Positions 45,760 to 54,653 of a DNA stretch of 64,000 nt are shown here, in pieces. Positions within the stretch are counted from its first letter, which is position 1. Every line of letters starts with the position of its first letter. Source of the stretch: Nonomuraea muscovyensis. GTDB lineage: Bacteria > Actinomycetota > Actinomycetes > Streptosporangiales > Streptosporangiaceae. A model generated the notes under the pieces. It made no database searches. It was not told the DNA's origin and saw only the letters and a program-made list of their open reading frames with translations. The stretch is from the NCBI RefSeq assembly GCF_014207745.1, contig NZ_JACHJB010000002.1:1860001-1924000 (forward strand). Reading direction: 5' to 3'. The position numbers were made by a program, and so were the translations under genes.

Positions 45760-47759
45760 GCGCCCTCCCCGACGGGCGGCACCGCACCGCTCTGGAGCGA
45801 CGGGGCTGCCGCAGCGCCGCTCGCGGGGTCGCGGTCGAGGCGCAGGACCGCGACGTCGCGTGGCGCGAGGTCGGTGCCGGCCGCGTGGACGGCGTGGTCG
45901 TTGTGGTTGAGCAGGAACAGGTGCCGGCCACGGCGTACGGCCTCCACACCGGCGGGCAGGCCCGCCACGACGGGGGCGACGCCCGCCAGCCGGAGGGTGT
46001 CGGCGACGAGGTCGCGCATGGAGTGCTCGTCGGGGCGGGTGCCGAGATAGGTGGCGGTGCCCGCGCCGAAGGCGTGCCTGGTCACCGCGGGCAGGCCCGG
46101 CAGCGGCCCGCCCGTGTAGGCGGCCAGCACCTCGGCGCCCTCGGGCACGATGTGGTCGGCCCACAGGTCGGCGCCGCCGCCGGAGCTGAGCCCGGCCCGC
46201 TCGCCGTCGCTGAGCGGCCAGAACTCCTCCACCCGCAGCCCGAGCAGCTCGCGGAAGGCGCCCGGGTAGCCGCCCAGCCGGATGCGGTCGCACTCGTCGG
46301 CGATGCCGCTGAAGAACGACATGAGCAGGTGGCCGCCGCCTTCGACGTAGCGCCGCAGGCCGTCGGCGGCCGCGTCGGTGCACAGATAGAGGTTGGGCAC
46401 GACGACCAGCTTGTACGCCGACAGGTCGGCCTCGGGCGGCACCACGTCGACGGTCACGTTGGCGTGCCAGAGCGGCGCGTAGTGGGCGCGCACCCGCTCG
46501 GGGATCTTCAGCTCGCCCGGCCGGGCGTCCAGCTCCAGCGCCCACCAGTTGGCGTAGTCGTGGACGATGGCCACGTCGGCGGGCACCCGGCCGCCTGCCA
46601 CGTCGGACAGGGAGGACAGCTCGGCGCCGAGGGCGGCCGCCTCGCGGAAGATCCGGTTGTCGGCGCCGCCGTGGGAGACGACGGCCGAGTGGAACTTCTC
46701 CGCCCCGCCGGCCGAGGCCCGCCACTGGAAGTACATGACCGCGTCGGCGCCGCGTGCCACGGCCTGGTGGCTCCACAGCCGGTTGAGGCCGGTGCGCTTG
46801 GGGCGGTTGGGCGGGCAGTAGCTGATGGCGCTGGTGGCGGTCTCCATCATCATGTAGGGCCGGCCGCCGCCGAGCGAGCGCATCTGGTCGTGGAAGAAGG
46901 CGGCGTCGATGTGGGCCGTGGGGTCCTTCGGCTCGGGATAGATGTCGAGCGCCACGATGTCGAAGTCGGCGGCCCAGGAGGCGTAGTCGGCGACCGGCTC
47001 CCACATGCCCATGATGTTGGTGGTGATGGGCACGCCGGGGGTGAGCTCCTGCAGCACGGCGCGTTCGGCGCGGTAGCAGGCCAGCAGCGCGTCGGAGCTG
47101 AAGCGGCGGAAGTCGAGGTCCTGGGCGGGGTTGCGCAGGGTGGGTGCGGTGCGCGGTGGCAGCACGTCGGCCCAGTCGGTGACACGCTGGCTCCAGAACG
47201 TGGTGGACCAGGCGGCGTTGAGCCCGTCGAGGTCGCCGTAGCGGTCGCGCAGCCAGGCGCGGAAGTCGTCGGCGGAGACGTCGCAGTAGCACTCCTGGAT
47301 GTGGCAGCCGTACTCGTTGCCGACGTGCCACAGCTTCAGCGCCGGGTGGGTGCCGTAGCGCTTGGCCATCTGGACGGCCAGGCCCACGGCCGCCTCGCGG
47401 TAGACCGGCGAGCTGGGGCAGTAGTGCTGGCGCGAGCCGGGCGACAGGCGCACGCCGTCATGGTTGACCGGCAGGGTCTCGGGGTGCAGGCGTGACAGCC
47501 ACGACGGCGGGGAGGCGGTGCCGGTGGCCAGGGAGACGTCGATGCCGGCCGCAGCGAGCAGGTCCATGACCTCGTCGAGCCAGCCGAAGTCGTAGCGGCC
47601 CGGCTCCTGCTCGACGGTGGCCCAGGAGAAGATGCCCAGCGTGACGATGGTGACCCCGGCCTCGCGCATGAGGCGGATGTCGTCGCGCCAGACCTCGGGC
47701 GACCACTGCTCGGGGTTGTAGTCGGCGCCGAAGCCGAGCCGGTTGCTCAGGAAATTCAT
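45756..47759 (-). CDS. GH42 beta-galactosidase
   Basis: A 667-residue GH42 enzyme with the three usual domains: catalytic TIM barrel (about 1-390), trimerisation domain (about 390-600) and a small beta domain. The general acid is E149 in WHVGNEYGC and the nucleophile E306 in MMMETATS; the N-terminal GADYNPEQW strand is typical. It has no signal peptide, so it hydrolyses imported beta-galactosides in the cytoplasm, such as pectic galactan oligomers. It overlaps the upstream permease and the downstream SDR by four bases each. Confidence 0.95.
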   Translation of the reverse strand: MNFLSNRLGFGADYNPEQWSPEVWRDDIRLMREAGVTIVTLGIFSWATVEQEPGRYDFGWLDEVMDLLAAAGIDVSLATGTASPPSWLSRLHPETLPVNHDGVRLSPGSRQHYCPSSPVYREAAVGLAVQMAKRYGTHPALKLWHVGNEYGCHIQECYCDVSADDFRAWLRDRYGDLDGLNAAWSTTFWSQRVTDWADVLPPRTAPTLRNPAQDLDFRRFSSDALLACYRAERAVLQELTPGVPITTNIMGMWEPVADYASWAADFDIVALDIYPEPKDPTAHIDAAFFHDQMRSLGGGRPYMMMETATSAISYCPPNRPKRTGLNRLWSHQAVARGADAVMYFQWRASAGGAEKFHSAVVSHGGADNRIFREAAALGAELSSLSDVAGGRVPADVAIVHDYANWWALELDARPGELKIPERVRAHYAPLWHANVTVDVVPPEADLSAYKLVVVPNLYLCTDAAADGLRRYVEGGGHLLMSFFSGIADECDRIRLGGYPGAFRELLGLRVEEFWPLSDGERAGLSSGGGADLWADHIVPEGAEVLAAYTGGPLPGLPAVTRHAFGAGTATYLGTRPDEHSMRDLVADTLRLAGVAPVVAGLPAGVEAVRRGRHLFLLNHNDHAVHAAGTDLAPRDVAVLRLDRDPASGAAAAPSLQSGAVPPVGEGA

Positions 47760-48598
47760 CCCTTAACGCTCCCTGCGGTGAGCCCCGCTCGCCAGAAGCG
47801 CTGGAGCGAGGCCATGGTGAGGACGAGGAGAAGTGCGGACACCGCCGCGCCCGTGACCGTCAGCTCGAAGAAGGCGGGATCACGGAACGTCTGGGAGTTC
47901 CACAGCGCCAGGCCGAGCGTGACGGGGTACAGCTGTTGGTCCGACAGCATGACCAGGGGCAGGAAGTAATTGTTCCAGATGCCGATGAACTGGAACAAAA
48001 AGATCGTCACCAGTGCCGGACTCATGATCTTCAGGGCGATGCGGAAGAAGATGCGGTACTCCCCCGCGCCGTCGAGCCGGGCCGACTCCAGCAGCGCGTC
48101 GGGGATGGCGGCGTGGGCCTGGATCCGGGCGAGGTAGACGCCGAACGGACTGACCATGCTGGGCAGCAGCACCGACCAGAACGTGCCGGTCATGCCCACC
48201 TCGCTGAAGATCAGATAGGTGGGCAGGGCGAGCACCGTGGACGGCACGAGCACCCCGGCCAGCACGAGGTTGAACAGCGCCTCCCGGCCGCGGAAGGGGT
48301 ATTTCGCCATCGCGTAGCCCGCTCCCGCCGACAGGAGGGTGGCCACCAGCGCGCCGAGCCCCGCGTACAGGAAGCTGTTGAGGATCCAGCGGCCGAACAG
48401 GCCGTCGCCGGTGCCGAACAGGCGGTCGAGGTTGGCGCCGAGCTGCGGGTCGGGCGACCACAGGCCGAACGTGCCGAACAGGTCGGCGGTGCTCTTGGTG
48501 GCGGCGATGACCACCCAGACGACCGGCAGCAGGAAGTAGCCGGCCGCCGCGAACAGCAGCGCGAGCACCACGACCGTGGCCGGGCGGATCCGTGTCAC
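47756..48598 (-). CDS. Carbohydrate ABC permease (MalG-like)
   Basis: A 280-residue inner-membrane permease with six helices and the EAA-type loop (ESARLDGAGEYRIFFRIALKI). It pairs with the upstream permease to form the channel of a family-1 sugar importer. The GTG start at 48598 overlaps the upstream permease stop (GTGA) and its stop overlaps the GH42 start (ATGA). The ATPase is not encoded here, so a shared MsiK-type subunit is likely. Confidence 0.92.
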   Translation of the reverse strand: MTRIRPATVVVLALLFAAAGYFLLPVVWVVIAATKSTADLFGTFGLWSPDPQLGANLDRLFGTGDGLFGRWILNSFLYAGLGALVATLLSAGAGYAMAKYPFRGREALFNLVLAGVLVPSTVLALPTYLIFSEVGMTGTFWSVLLPSMVSPFGVYLARIQAHAAIPDALLESARLDGAGEYRIFFRIALKIMSPALVTIFLFQFIGIWNNYFLPLVMLSDQQLYPVTLGLALWNSQTFRDPAFFELTVTGAAVSALLLVLTMASLQRFWRAGLTAGSVKG

Positions 48599-49545
48599 CA
48601 CGCCCTGTTCCCCTTCCGGTTGACCAGCCGGAGGAAGCCGAACGAGATCACGAACGCCATGACCGCGATGAGCGTGGCCTCCGCCGAGGCGAGATGGATG
48701 TTGGCCTGACCGAACGCCTGGTTGTAGGCCGCCAGGTTGGGGGTGTAGTCGCTGTTGACGGCCGTGGTGAGCGGCTTGAGGATGAGCGGCTCGACGAACA
48801 GCTGCAGCGTGCCGATGAGCGTGAAGACCGTGATGAGGATCAGCGGCGCCCGCACCAGCGGGATCTTGACGTGCCAGGCGATGCGCGTCTCGCTCGCCCC
48901 GTCGACCCGGGCGGCCTCGTACAGCTCCTGCGGGATGGCCTGCAGCCCGGCGATGAGCACCAGCATGTTGTAGCCGGCGAACTGCCAGGTGGAGATGTTG
49001 GCGATGGACAGCAGGATCGTGTCGGGGCCGAGGAAGTCGTGGGGCAGCCCGGCCGCCGCCAGCACGTCGATGAGCGGGCTGGTCTGCGGCACGTAGAGGA
49101 ACCCCCACAGCAGCGAGGCGATCACGCCGGGCACGCCGTACGGCAGGAAGAACGACACCCGGAAGAACGCCCGGAAGCGGGCCCGCGCCGAGTCGAGCAG
49201 GAGCGCCAGCGCCAGGGCGCAGGCCACCATGGTCGGCACCTCGATGAGGCTGAACAGCAGCACCCGGCCGATGCTCGCCAGGAAGGCGCCGTCGGTCAGC
49301 GCGGTGACGTAGTTGCCGAGCCCGGCGAACTCCAGCACCGGCTCGGTCAGGCCGAGGCCGCTGCTGGTGAGCCGGAAGAAGCTCTGGTGGATCGCGTAGC
49401 CGATCGGCGCGAGGAAGAACAGCGCGAAGGCCACGAAGAACGGCGCGACGAAGACCGCCACGTGCGCCCGGCGACGCGGGGGGCGCCGCGGGGCCACGCC
49501 CGCCCTGGCCGGTGTCGTCGGTGTCCGCTGCAGCACCCCCGCCAC
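48595..49545 (-). CDS. Carbohydrate ABC permease (MalF-like)
   Basis: A 316-residue permease with six helices and the EAA loop (YEAARVDGASETRIAWHVKIP). The N-terminal 30 residues are basic and cytoplasmic. The start is GTG at 49545, six bases after a GGGAGG site formed by the 3' end of the binding-protein gene. It is the second gene of the importer-galactosidase operon. Confidence 0.92.
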   Translation of the reverse strand: MAGVLQRTPTTPARAGVAPRRPPRRRAHVAVFVAPFFVAFALFFLAPIGYAIHQSFFRLTSSGLGLTEPVLEFAGLGNYVTALTDGAFLASIGRVLLFSLIEVPTMVACALALALLLDSARARFRAFFRVSFFLPYGVPGVIASLLWGFLYVPQTSPLIDVLAAAGLPHDFLGPDTILLSIANISTWQFAGYNMLVLIAGLQAIPQELYEAARVDGASETRIAWHVKIPLVRAPLILITVFTLIGTLQLFVEPLILKPLTTAVNSDYTPNLAAYNQAFGQANIHLASAEATLIAVMAFVISFGFLRLVNRKGNRAW

Positions 49546-49547
49546 CG

Positions 49548-50888
49548 TCAGCCTCCCGTCACGACGTTGAGGCCCTTGGCCCTGAGCTGCTCCACCATGG
49601 CCTGCTGGGTCTTGACGAAGGCGTCGGTGAGCGTGCCCTGACCCTGGACGGCGGCCTTGGCGTTGTCGGTGAGCGAGGCGTAGAGGGCGTCGCTCACGGG
49701 GGGCCAGCGCCAGTCCATGGTCACGGCCGCGTCGGACTCCTTGAAGACGTCCCAGATGTTCTGGCCGCCGTAGAAGGGGAAGACGGTGTCGTCCTTCTGG
49801 AGGTTGGTGATCTGGCTGGTGTCCTTGATGGACGGCCAGCCGTAGCCCGCCGACAGCAGCGTGTTGACGCTCCGGGGGTCGCTGTTGAGCCAGACGGCGA
49901 ACTCGGTGGCCGCCGCGGGGTTGTCGGTGCCCTTGAGGATGGCCGAGGCCGAGCCGCCGGCCCAGCTCGCCGAGGTGAACGTCGTGGCGCCGGCCCACTG
50001 CGGCATCGGCGCGACGGCCCACTTGCCCGAGGTGTCGGGGGCGTTGCCGCGGATGATCGCATCGCCCCAGGAGCCGCCGATCCAGCCCACGATGCCGCCG
50101 GTCTGCAGGTCCTTGTACCAGGCGTTGGACAGGTCGGCCTCGGTCTTGAGCAGCTTGTCGTCCAGCATCTTCTGCCAGAAGGCCGCCATCCGGCGGGTGT
50201 CGGGGTTGTCGATCGTCACCTTCCAGGCGTCGCCCTCGGTGCTGAACCACTGCCGGCCCGCCTGCTGCGCCAGCGAGATCATCCACGGCGCCTGGTTGGC
50301 CGCGAAGGTCGAGATGTAGGCGTCCTTGTCCTTCTGGCGGATGGTGGCGGCGGCCGCGGCGAAGTCGTCCCACGTCTTGGGCGCCTCGATGCCCCACTTG
50401 TCGAACAGGTCCTTGCGGTAGTAGAAGCCCATCGGGCCGCTGGCCTGCGGGATCGCGTAGACCTTGCCGCCGAAGACGCCGGTCTGCCACTGCCAGTCGA
50501 CGAACGTGGCCGCGTCGTCGCGGGCGTGCTCGGTCACGTCCTCGAGGGCCCCGTTGACGAGGAACGACGGCAGGGAGTCGTAGCCGACCTGGGCCACGTC
50601 GGGCGCGTTGCCGGCCTTGACCGCGGCCAGCATCTTGGCGTAGCCGCCGTCGGGGCCGGGGGTGATGGTCTCCAGCTTGACCTTGATGCCGGGGTGGGCG
50701 GCGTTGAACTGGTCGACGGCCTTCTGGATGTCGGGCACCCACGACCAGAACGTGAGCTCGACCGGCTGGGCCGGGTCACCGCCCGCCGCGGGACTCGCCT
50801 GCCCGCCGCCCCCGCCGCACGCCGCGGCGAGGCCGATCGCGGTGGCGGCGGCCACCATCCTGACCACCCGGGGAAGCTTGGATCCCAT
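49548..50888 (-). CDS. Sugar-binding lipoprotein of the ABC importer
   Basis: A 446-residue extracellular solute-binding protein (family 1). Signal peptide with lipobox LAAAC (Cys24), then a two-lobed binding fold with many aromatic residues in the cleft (WSWVPD, WQWQ, WIGGSWGD, MDWRWPP). It should capture galactosides or galacto-oligosaccharides for import; specificity is inferred from the operon. It is the first gene of the operon, behind a promoter with an inverted repeat. Confidence 0.92.
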   Translation of the reverse strand: MGSKLPRVVRMVAAATAIGLAAACGGGGGQASPAAGGDPAQPVELTFWSWVPDIQKAVDQFNAAHPGIKVKLETITPGPDGGYAKMLAAVKAGNAPDVAQVGYDSLPSFLVNGALEDVTEHARDDAATFVDWQWQTGVFGGKVYAIPQASGPMGFYYRKDLFDKWGIEAPKTWDDFAAAAATIRQKDKDAYISTFAANQAPWMISLAQQAGRQWFSTEGDAWKVTIDNPDTRRMAAFWQKMLDDKLLKTEADLSNAWYKDLQTGGIVGWIGGSWGDAIIRGNAPDTSGKWAVAPMPQWAGATTFTSASWAGGSASAILKGTDNPAAATEFAVWLNSDPRSVNTLLSAGYGWPSIKDTSQITNLQKDDTVFPFYGGQNIWDVFKESDAAVTMDWRWPPVSDALYASLTDNAKAAVQGQGTLTDAFVKTQQAMVEQLRAKGLNVVTGG

Positions 50889-50939
50889 GCTGACTCCCTT
50901 CCAACGGAACGCACGACCTCGCGTTCCGGCTGGTGAGAG

Positions 50940-50968
50940 ACATTATTGGTATTTTATTAATAATGCAA
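50940..50968 (-). promoter_or_regulatory. Promoter with overlapping inverted repeat of the galactoside/dgo operon
   Basis: On the minus strand TTGCAT (50968-50963), a 17-base spacer and TAATGT (50945-50940) form a promoter. The spacer and boxes are covered by the AT-rich inverted repeat CATTATT (50941-50947) and AATAATG (50959-50965). A repressor there would block polymerase directly; the DgoR-like protein is the natural candidate. Confidence 0.6.
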
Positions 50969-51128
50969 TGGCGTTACCGAGGTGTTTCCGAGCGGGCACC
51001 TCAGGGGCGCTCCCGGGTGGGTGCTCCAGGAGCGCGACACACCGATTGGGCCTCCTGGCGATTCAAGATCGCGTTTACGCTGACGACAGCCCCCGTTCAT
51101 CTCCATGAACGTCCCCGAGGAGCAGCCC

Positions 51129-52616
51129 ATGACCGCGCCCGACCGACGATCCTTCCTCGGCGGCACCCTCGCGGCCGGCCTGGCGAGCGGCCTGGCCGTG
51201 CAGACGCTGGGCCGGCACGCCGCCTGGGCCGAGGCCGGCCGCAGGCCGTCCCGGCCGGGCGAGGCGGGATACGGCGCGCTGCGCCGGGTCGCGTCACGCA
51301 ACACCGGCGAGGAGCTGCTGGCGCTGCCGGCCGGCTTCTCCTACACCGTGCTCGGCCGCACCGGCACGCCCATGTCCGACGGGGTGCCGACGCCCATCGC
51401 GCACGACGGCATGGCCGCCTTTCCCGGCACCCGCCGCCACACCGTCCGGCTCGTCCGCAACCACGAGGTGCGCACCGGGCCCGGCTCGCCCGTCGGCCGC
51501 GTGCACGTGCCCGGCTCGGCCCGCTACGACGAGCTGGGCGTCGGCGGCACCACCACGCTGGAGGTCGACCCGCGCAGCGGCGAGGTGGTGCGGCACTTCG
51601 TCAGCCTCAACGGCACGATCGTCAACTGCGCCGGCGGCATGATGCTGCACCGGCGCGGCTGGCTGACCTGCGAGGAGACCACGGCCGGGCCGGCCCGGGG
51701 CTGGCAGCGCAAGCACGGCTACGTCTTCGAGGTGCCGCTGCGCGGCCCCGAGCCGGGCAGGCCGGCCGCGTCCATGCCGCTCACCGCGATGGGCCGCTTC
51801 TCGCACGAGGCCGTCGCCGTCGATCCGCGCACGGGTTACGTGTACGAGACCGAGGACGACGCGGGCCGGCCCGACGGCTTCTACCGGTTCCGCCCCCGCG
51901 ACCCGCTCGACCTGTCGGCCGGCGGCGTCCTGGAGATGCTCAAGGTCAGGGGCGTCGACGGCTACGACTGCCGCGAGGGCCAGACGACGGGCGCGCGGCT
52001 GCCGGTGGAGTGGGTCACGATCGACGACCCCGACCCCGACCTGGAGGGCGGCGCCCCCACGTGCGCCCAGCAGGGCCTGGCCAAGGGCGCGGCGAAGTTC
52101 AACCGCCTGGAGGGCTGCTGGTACGGCGACGGCGGCGTGTTCTTCAACTCGACCAGCGGCGGCGACGCCAAGAACGGCGACGCGCCGGGCGCCGACGGCT
52201 ACCTGGAGGGTTATGGCCAGGTCTGGCGCTACGTCCCCGGCCGCCGTGACGGGGGCACGCTGGTGCTGGTGTACGAGTCACCGGGGCGCAAGCAGCTCGA
52301 CTCGCCCGACAACCTCACGTTCACGCCGCGGGGCGGCATCGTGCTGTGCGAGGACGACGCGGGCTCGGCCGACGCCGACCCGCATCCGCTGGCCCCGGGG
52401 CTGGTCAACGTCAACCGCCTGATCGGGCTCGACCCGCGGCGCGGCGAACCTTTCGAGTTCGCGGTGAACATCGCCGACGACAGCGAGTTCGCCGGCGCCT
52501 GTTTCAGCCCCGACGGCGCCACGCTGTTCGTCAACCAGCTCGGCTCGACCGCCGCGCTCGACCCGCCCGGCCGGACGTACGCCATCCGCGGCCCGTGGGG
52601 GCGGGGGCCGCTGTAG
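51129..52616 (+). CDS. PhoX/DUF839-type Tat-exported phosphatase
   Basis: A 495-residue protein with a Tat signal (DRRSFLGG at residues 5-12, then a hydrophobic stretch to AWA). The mature part has PhoX-family features: LVRNHEV, GGTTTLEVDP, CAGGMM..WLTCEE, ETEDDAG, RLEGCWYGDGGVFFNSTSGG and a DNLTFTP block. Characterised members are calcium/iron alkaline phosphatases folded in the cytoplasm and sent out by Tat. The ATG at 51129 was chosen for its GGAG site and twin-arginine position. Confidence 0.88.
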   Translation: MTAPDRRSFLGGTLAAGLASGLAVQTLGRHAAWAEAGRRPSRPGEAGYGALRRVASRNTGEELLALPAGFSYTVLGRTGTPMSDGVPTPIAHDGMAAFPGTRRHTVRLVRNHEVRTGPGSPVGRVHVPGSARYDELGVGGTTTLEVDPRSGEVVRHFVSLNGTIVNCAGGMMLHRRGWLTCEETTAGPARGWQRKHGYVFEVPLRGPEPGRPAASMPLTAMGRFSHEAVAVDPRTGYVYETEDDAGRPDGFYRFRPRDPLDLSAGGVLEMLKVRGVDGYDCREGQTTGARLPVEWVTIDDPDPDLEGGAPTCAQQGLAKGAAKFNRLEGCWYGDGGVFFNSTSGGDAKNGDAPGADGYLEGYGQVWRYVPGRRDGGTLVLVYESPGRKQLDSPDNLTFTPRGGIVLCEDDAGSADADPHPLAPGLVNVNRLIGLDPRRGEPFEFAVNIADDSEFAGACFSPDGATLFVNQLGSTAALDPPGRTYAIRGPWGRGPL

Positions 52617-52740
52617 GGCGTGCCACCCTAAAGATTTACCTTTGCGAAAGCCCAGGTGGAGGCCCGACAAGCAACGCTTAAACCAGACAAATCGCCCAAA
52701 ACAGTCAAACGGGCATCAATTTTCCGGCAGGCTGTGACCC

Positions 52741-53682
52741 ATGCATGACCGGAAAGCTCCCCTGCTGCTCTGCGCCGGCGCCCTCGCGCTGGTCGCGGGC
52801 GTCGCGGCGCCTGCCCATGCCCAGACCGCGCCGCCGCAGACCTCCTCTGCACACGCCACAGCACACGCCGCCGTGCCCGCCTCCGTGCCCGCCTCCGTGC
52901 CCGCCTCCCGGGCCGTGGCCGCTGACCCGCCCACCGTGTACGGGAAGGCGGCCATCCTGGTCGACGCCGAGACCGGCGCCGTCCGGTTCGGCGAGGCCAC
53001 CAACCGGCGCATGCCGATCGCGAGCCTCACCAAGACCATGACCGCCTACCTCGTGCTCAAGTCCGCCAAGCCGGGCGACCTGGTGGAGGTCAGGCCCGAG
53101 GACACGCGCTACGCCAGGGAAGGCGGCGGCACCACCGCCTACCTGCGCGCCGGCGACCGGCTCCCGGTCAAGGACATGCTGTACGCCCTGATGCTGCCCT
53201 CCGGCGCCGACGCCGCCCACGCGCTGGCCCGCACCTACGGCCCAGGGGTCGGCGGATTCGTGGCCAGGATGAACGCCACGGCCAAGCAGCTCGGCATGAA
53301 CGACACGTACTACGTCAACGCCGACGGCCTGCCGATGCCGGGCAGCGACGGCTACTCGACCGCCAAGGACCAGGCGGTGCTCGGCGTGCAGGCGCTGCGC
53401 GACCCGCTGCTGCGCCAGGTGGCGAGCACGCGCCGCCACACGGCCGCCAGGACGGCCACGCACCGCTCCTACACCTGGGCCAACACCAACAGGCTGCTCG
53501 GCAGCCCGGGCGCGGTCGGCCTGAAGACGGGGTTCACCCGCGCGGCCGGGTTCAGCCTGGCGTTCGCGGGCGAGCGCAACGGCCGGCTGCTGGTGGGCGT
53601 GCTGCTCGGCGAGTCGGTCTCCAGCCGCCGCTTCGACACCGCCCGCGCGCTCCTGGACTGGGGCGGCAGGGTCAAGGTCTGA
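52741..53682 (+). CDS. D-alanyl-D-alanine carboxypeptidase
   Basis: A 313-residue S11 penicillin-binding enzyme that trims the terminal D-Ala of peptidoglycan stem peptides outside the membrane. Signal peptide 1-27, a low-complexity linker (VPASVPAS repeats), SLTK at 95-98 with the nucleophile Ser95, and KTGFT near the C-terminus. The second motif is S154-G-A rather than S-x-N, close to the SGC variant known from the Streptomyces K15 enzyme. No C-terminal membrane helix is present, so it may be secreted. The 124-base upstream gap is AT-richer and probably holds its promoter. Confidence 0.92.
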   Translation: MHDRKAPLLLCAGALALVAGVAAPAHAQTAPPQTSSAHATAHAAVPASVPASVPASRAVAADPPTVYGKAAILVDAETGAVRFGEATNRRMPIASLTKTMTAYLVLKSAKPGDLVEVRPEDTRYAREGGGTTAYLRAGDRLPVKDMLYALMLPSGADAAHALARTYGPGVGGFVARMNATAKQLGMNDTYYVNADGLPMPGSDGYSTAKDQAVLGVQALRDPLLRQVASTRRHTAARTATHRSYTWANTNRLLGSPGAVGLKTGFTRAAGFSLAFAGERNGRLLVGVLLGESVSSRRFDTARALLDWGGRVKV

Positions 53683-53831
53683 CCGCCCCGGAGATCGCCT
53701 GACCGGCGCCGCCCGTCGGCGCCGGAAGGCCCCGGAAGGCGCCGGAAGGCGTGGCGGACCTGCCGGGCCGCCGAGGGGAGCGCCTGGCGGGCCGATCGTG
53801 AGTAGCATGCGGGCCAGGAACGGAGCCTGAC

Positions 53832-54503
53832 ATGCGAGTGATCATCTTTGGCGCCACCGGCATGGTCGGGCAGGGCGTGCTGCGGGAGTGCCTGCTCGAC
53901 GACCGGGTCGAGCGGGTGCTCACGGTCGGCCGGTCGCCCACCGGCCGGGCACATCCCAAGCTGCGCGAGATCGCCCACGCCGACCTGCTCGACCTGTCAC
54001 CGATCGAGGACGAGCTGGCCGGCCACGACGCCTGCTTCTTCTGCCTCGGCGTCTCCTCGGCCGGAATGAGCGAGCGGGAGTACCGGCGGGTCACCTACGA
54101 CATCACGCTGGCGGCGGGCACCACCCTGGCCCGGCTCAGCCCCGGCTCGACGTTCGTGTACGTCTCGGGGATGGGCACCGACGCGCAGGGCCGGGCGATG
54201 TGGGCCAGGGTCAAGGGCGCCACCGAGAACGCGCTGCTGGCGCTGCCGCTGCGGACCTGCCTGTTCCGGCCCGGCTACATCCAGCCGGTCCACGGGGTCA
54301 CCTCACGGACCCGGTGGTACCGGCTGGCGTACGTGGTGACGGTGCCGTTCTACCCCGTGCTGCGCCGGCTCCTGCCGGGGGCGGTGACCACGACCGAGCG
54401 CATCGGCCAGGCCATGATCGCGGTCGCCGAGCGCGGGGCGCCGGAGCGGGTGCTCGGCCCGGCCGCCATCAACGCCCTCGCCGAGGGGTCGGTGCACCCC
54501 TGA
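53832..54503 (+). CDS. NAD(P)-binding atypical SDR/epimerase-like protein
   Basis: A 223-residue Rossmann protein: MRVIIFGATGMVGQGVL, then CFFCLGVSSAG and FVYVSGMGTD, features of atypical SDRs (HTATIP2/NAD-epimerase-like) found in many bacteria. No classical YxxxK is evident, so catalysis is uncertain. It stands alone downstream of the carboxypeptidase, with repeated CCGGAAGGC words in the preceding gap. Confidence 0.82.
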   Translation: MRVIIFGATGMVGQGVLRECLLDDRVERVLTVGRSPTGRAHPKLREIAHADLLDLSPIEDELAGHDACFFCLGVSSAGMSEREYRRVTYDITLAAGTTLARLSPGSTFVYVSGMGTDAQGRAMWARVKGATENALLALPLRTCLFRPGYIQPVHGVTSRTRWYRLAYVVTVPFYPVLRRLLPGAVTTTERIGQAMIAVAERGAPERVLGPAAINALAEGSVHP

Positions 54504-54619
54504 GTCGAGCCCCTGAGACGCCTCGCCGAGACACACCCCCGAAGGACGCGGCGGAGGCGGAGTCCCGCGCGGCGCCGGATTGTGGAATAAAAGGGAGCGG
54601 ATCCACGCTGGAGTGGCTG

Positions 54620-54631
54620 TTCAACTTTCAA
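54620..54631. promoter_or_regulatory. Direct-repeat operator candidate TTGAAAGTTGAA
   Basis: On the minus strand TTGAA occurs twice, seven bases apart, 22 bases before the LLM start. It is a candidate repressor site for the LLM/FMN-reductase pair. Confidence 0.3.
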
Positions 54632-54653
54632 TAGTCAGGGATGGTGACCAAAG

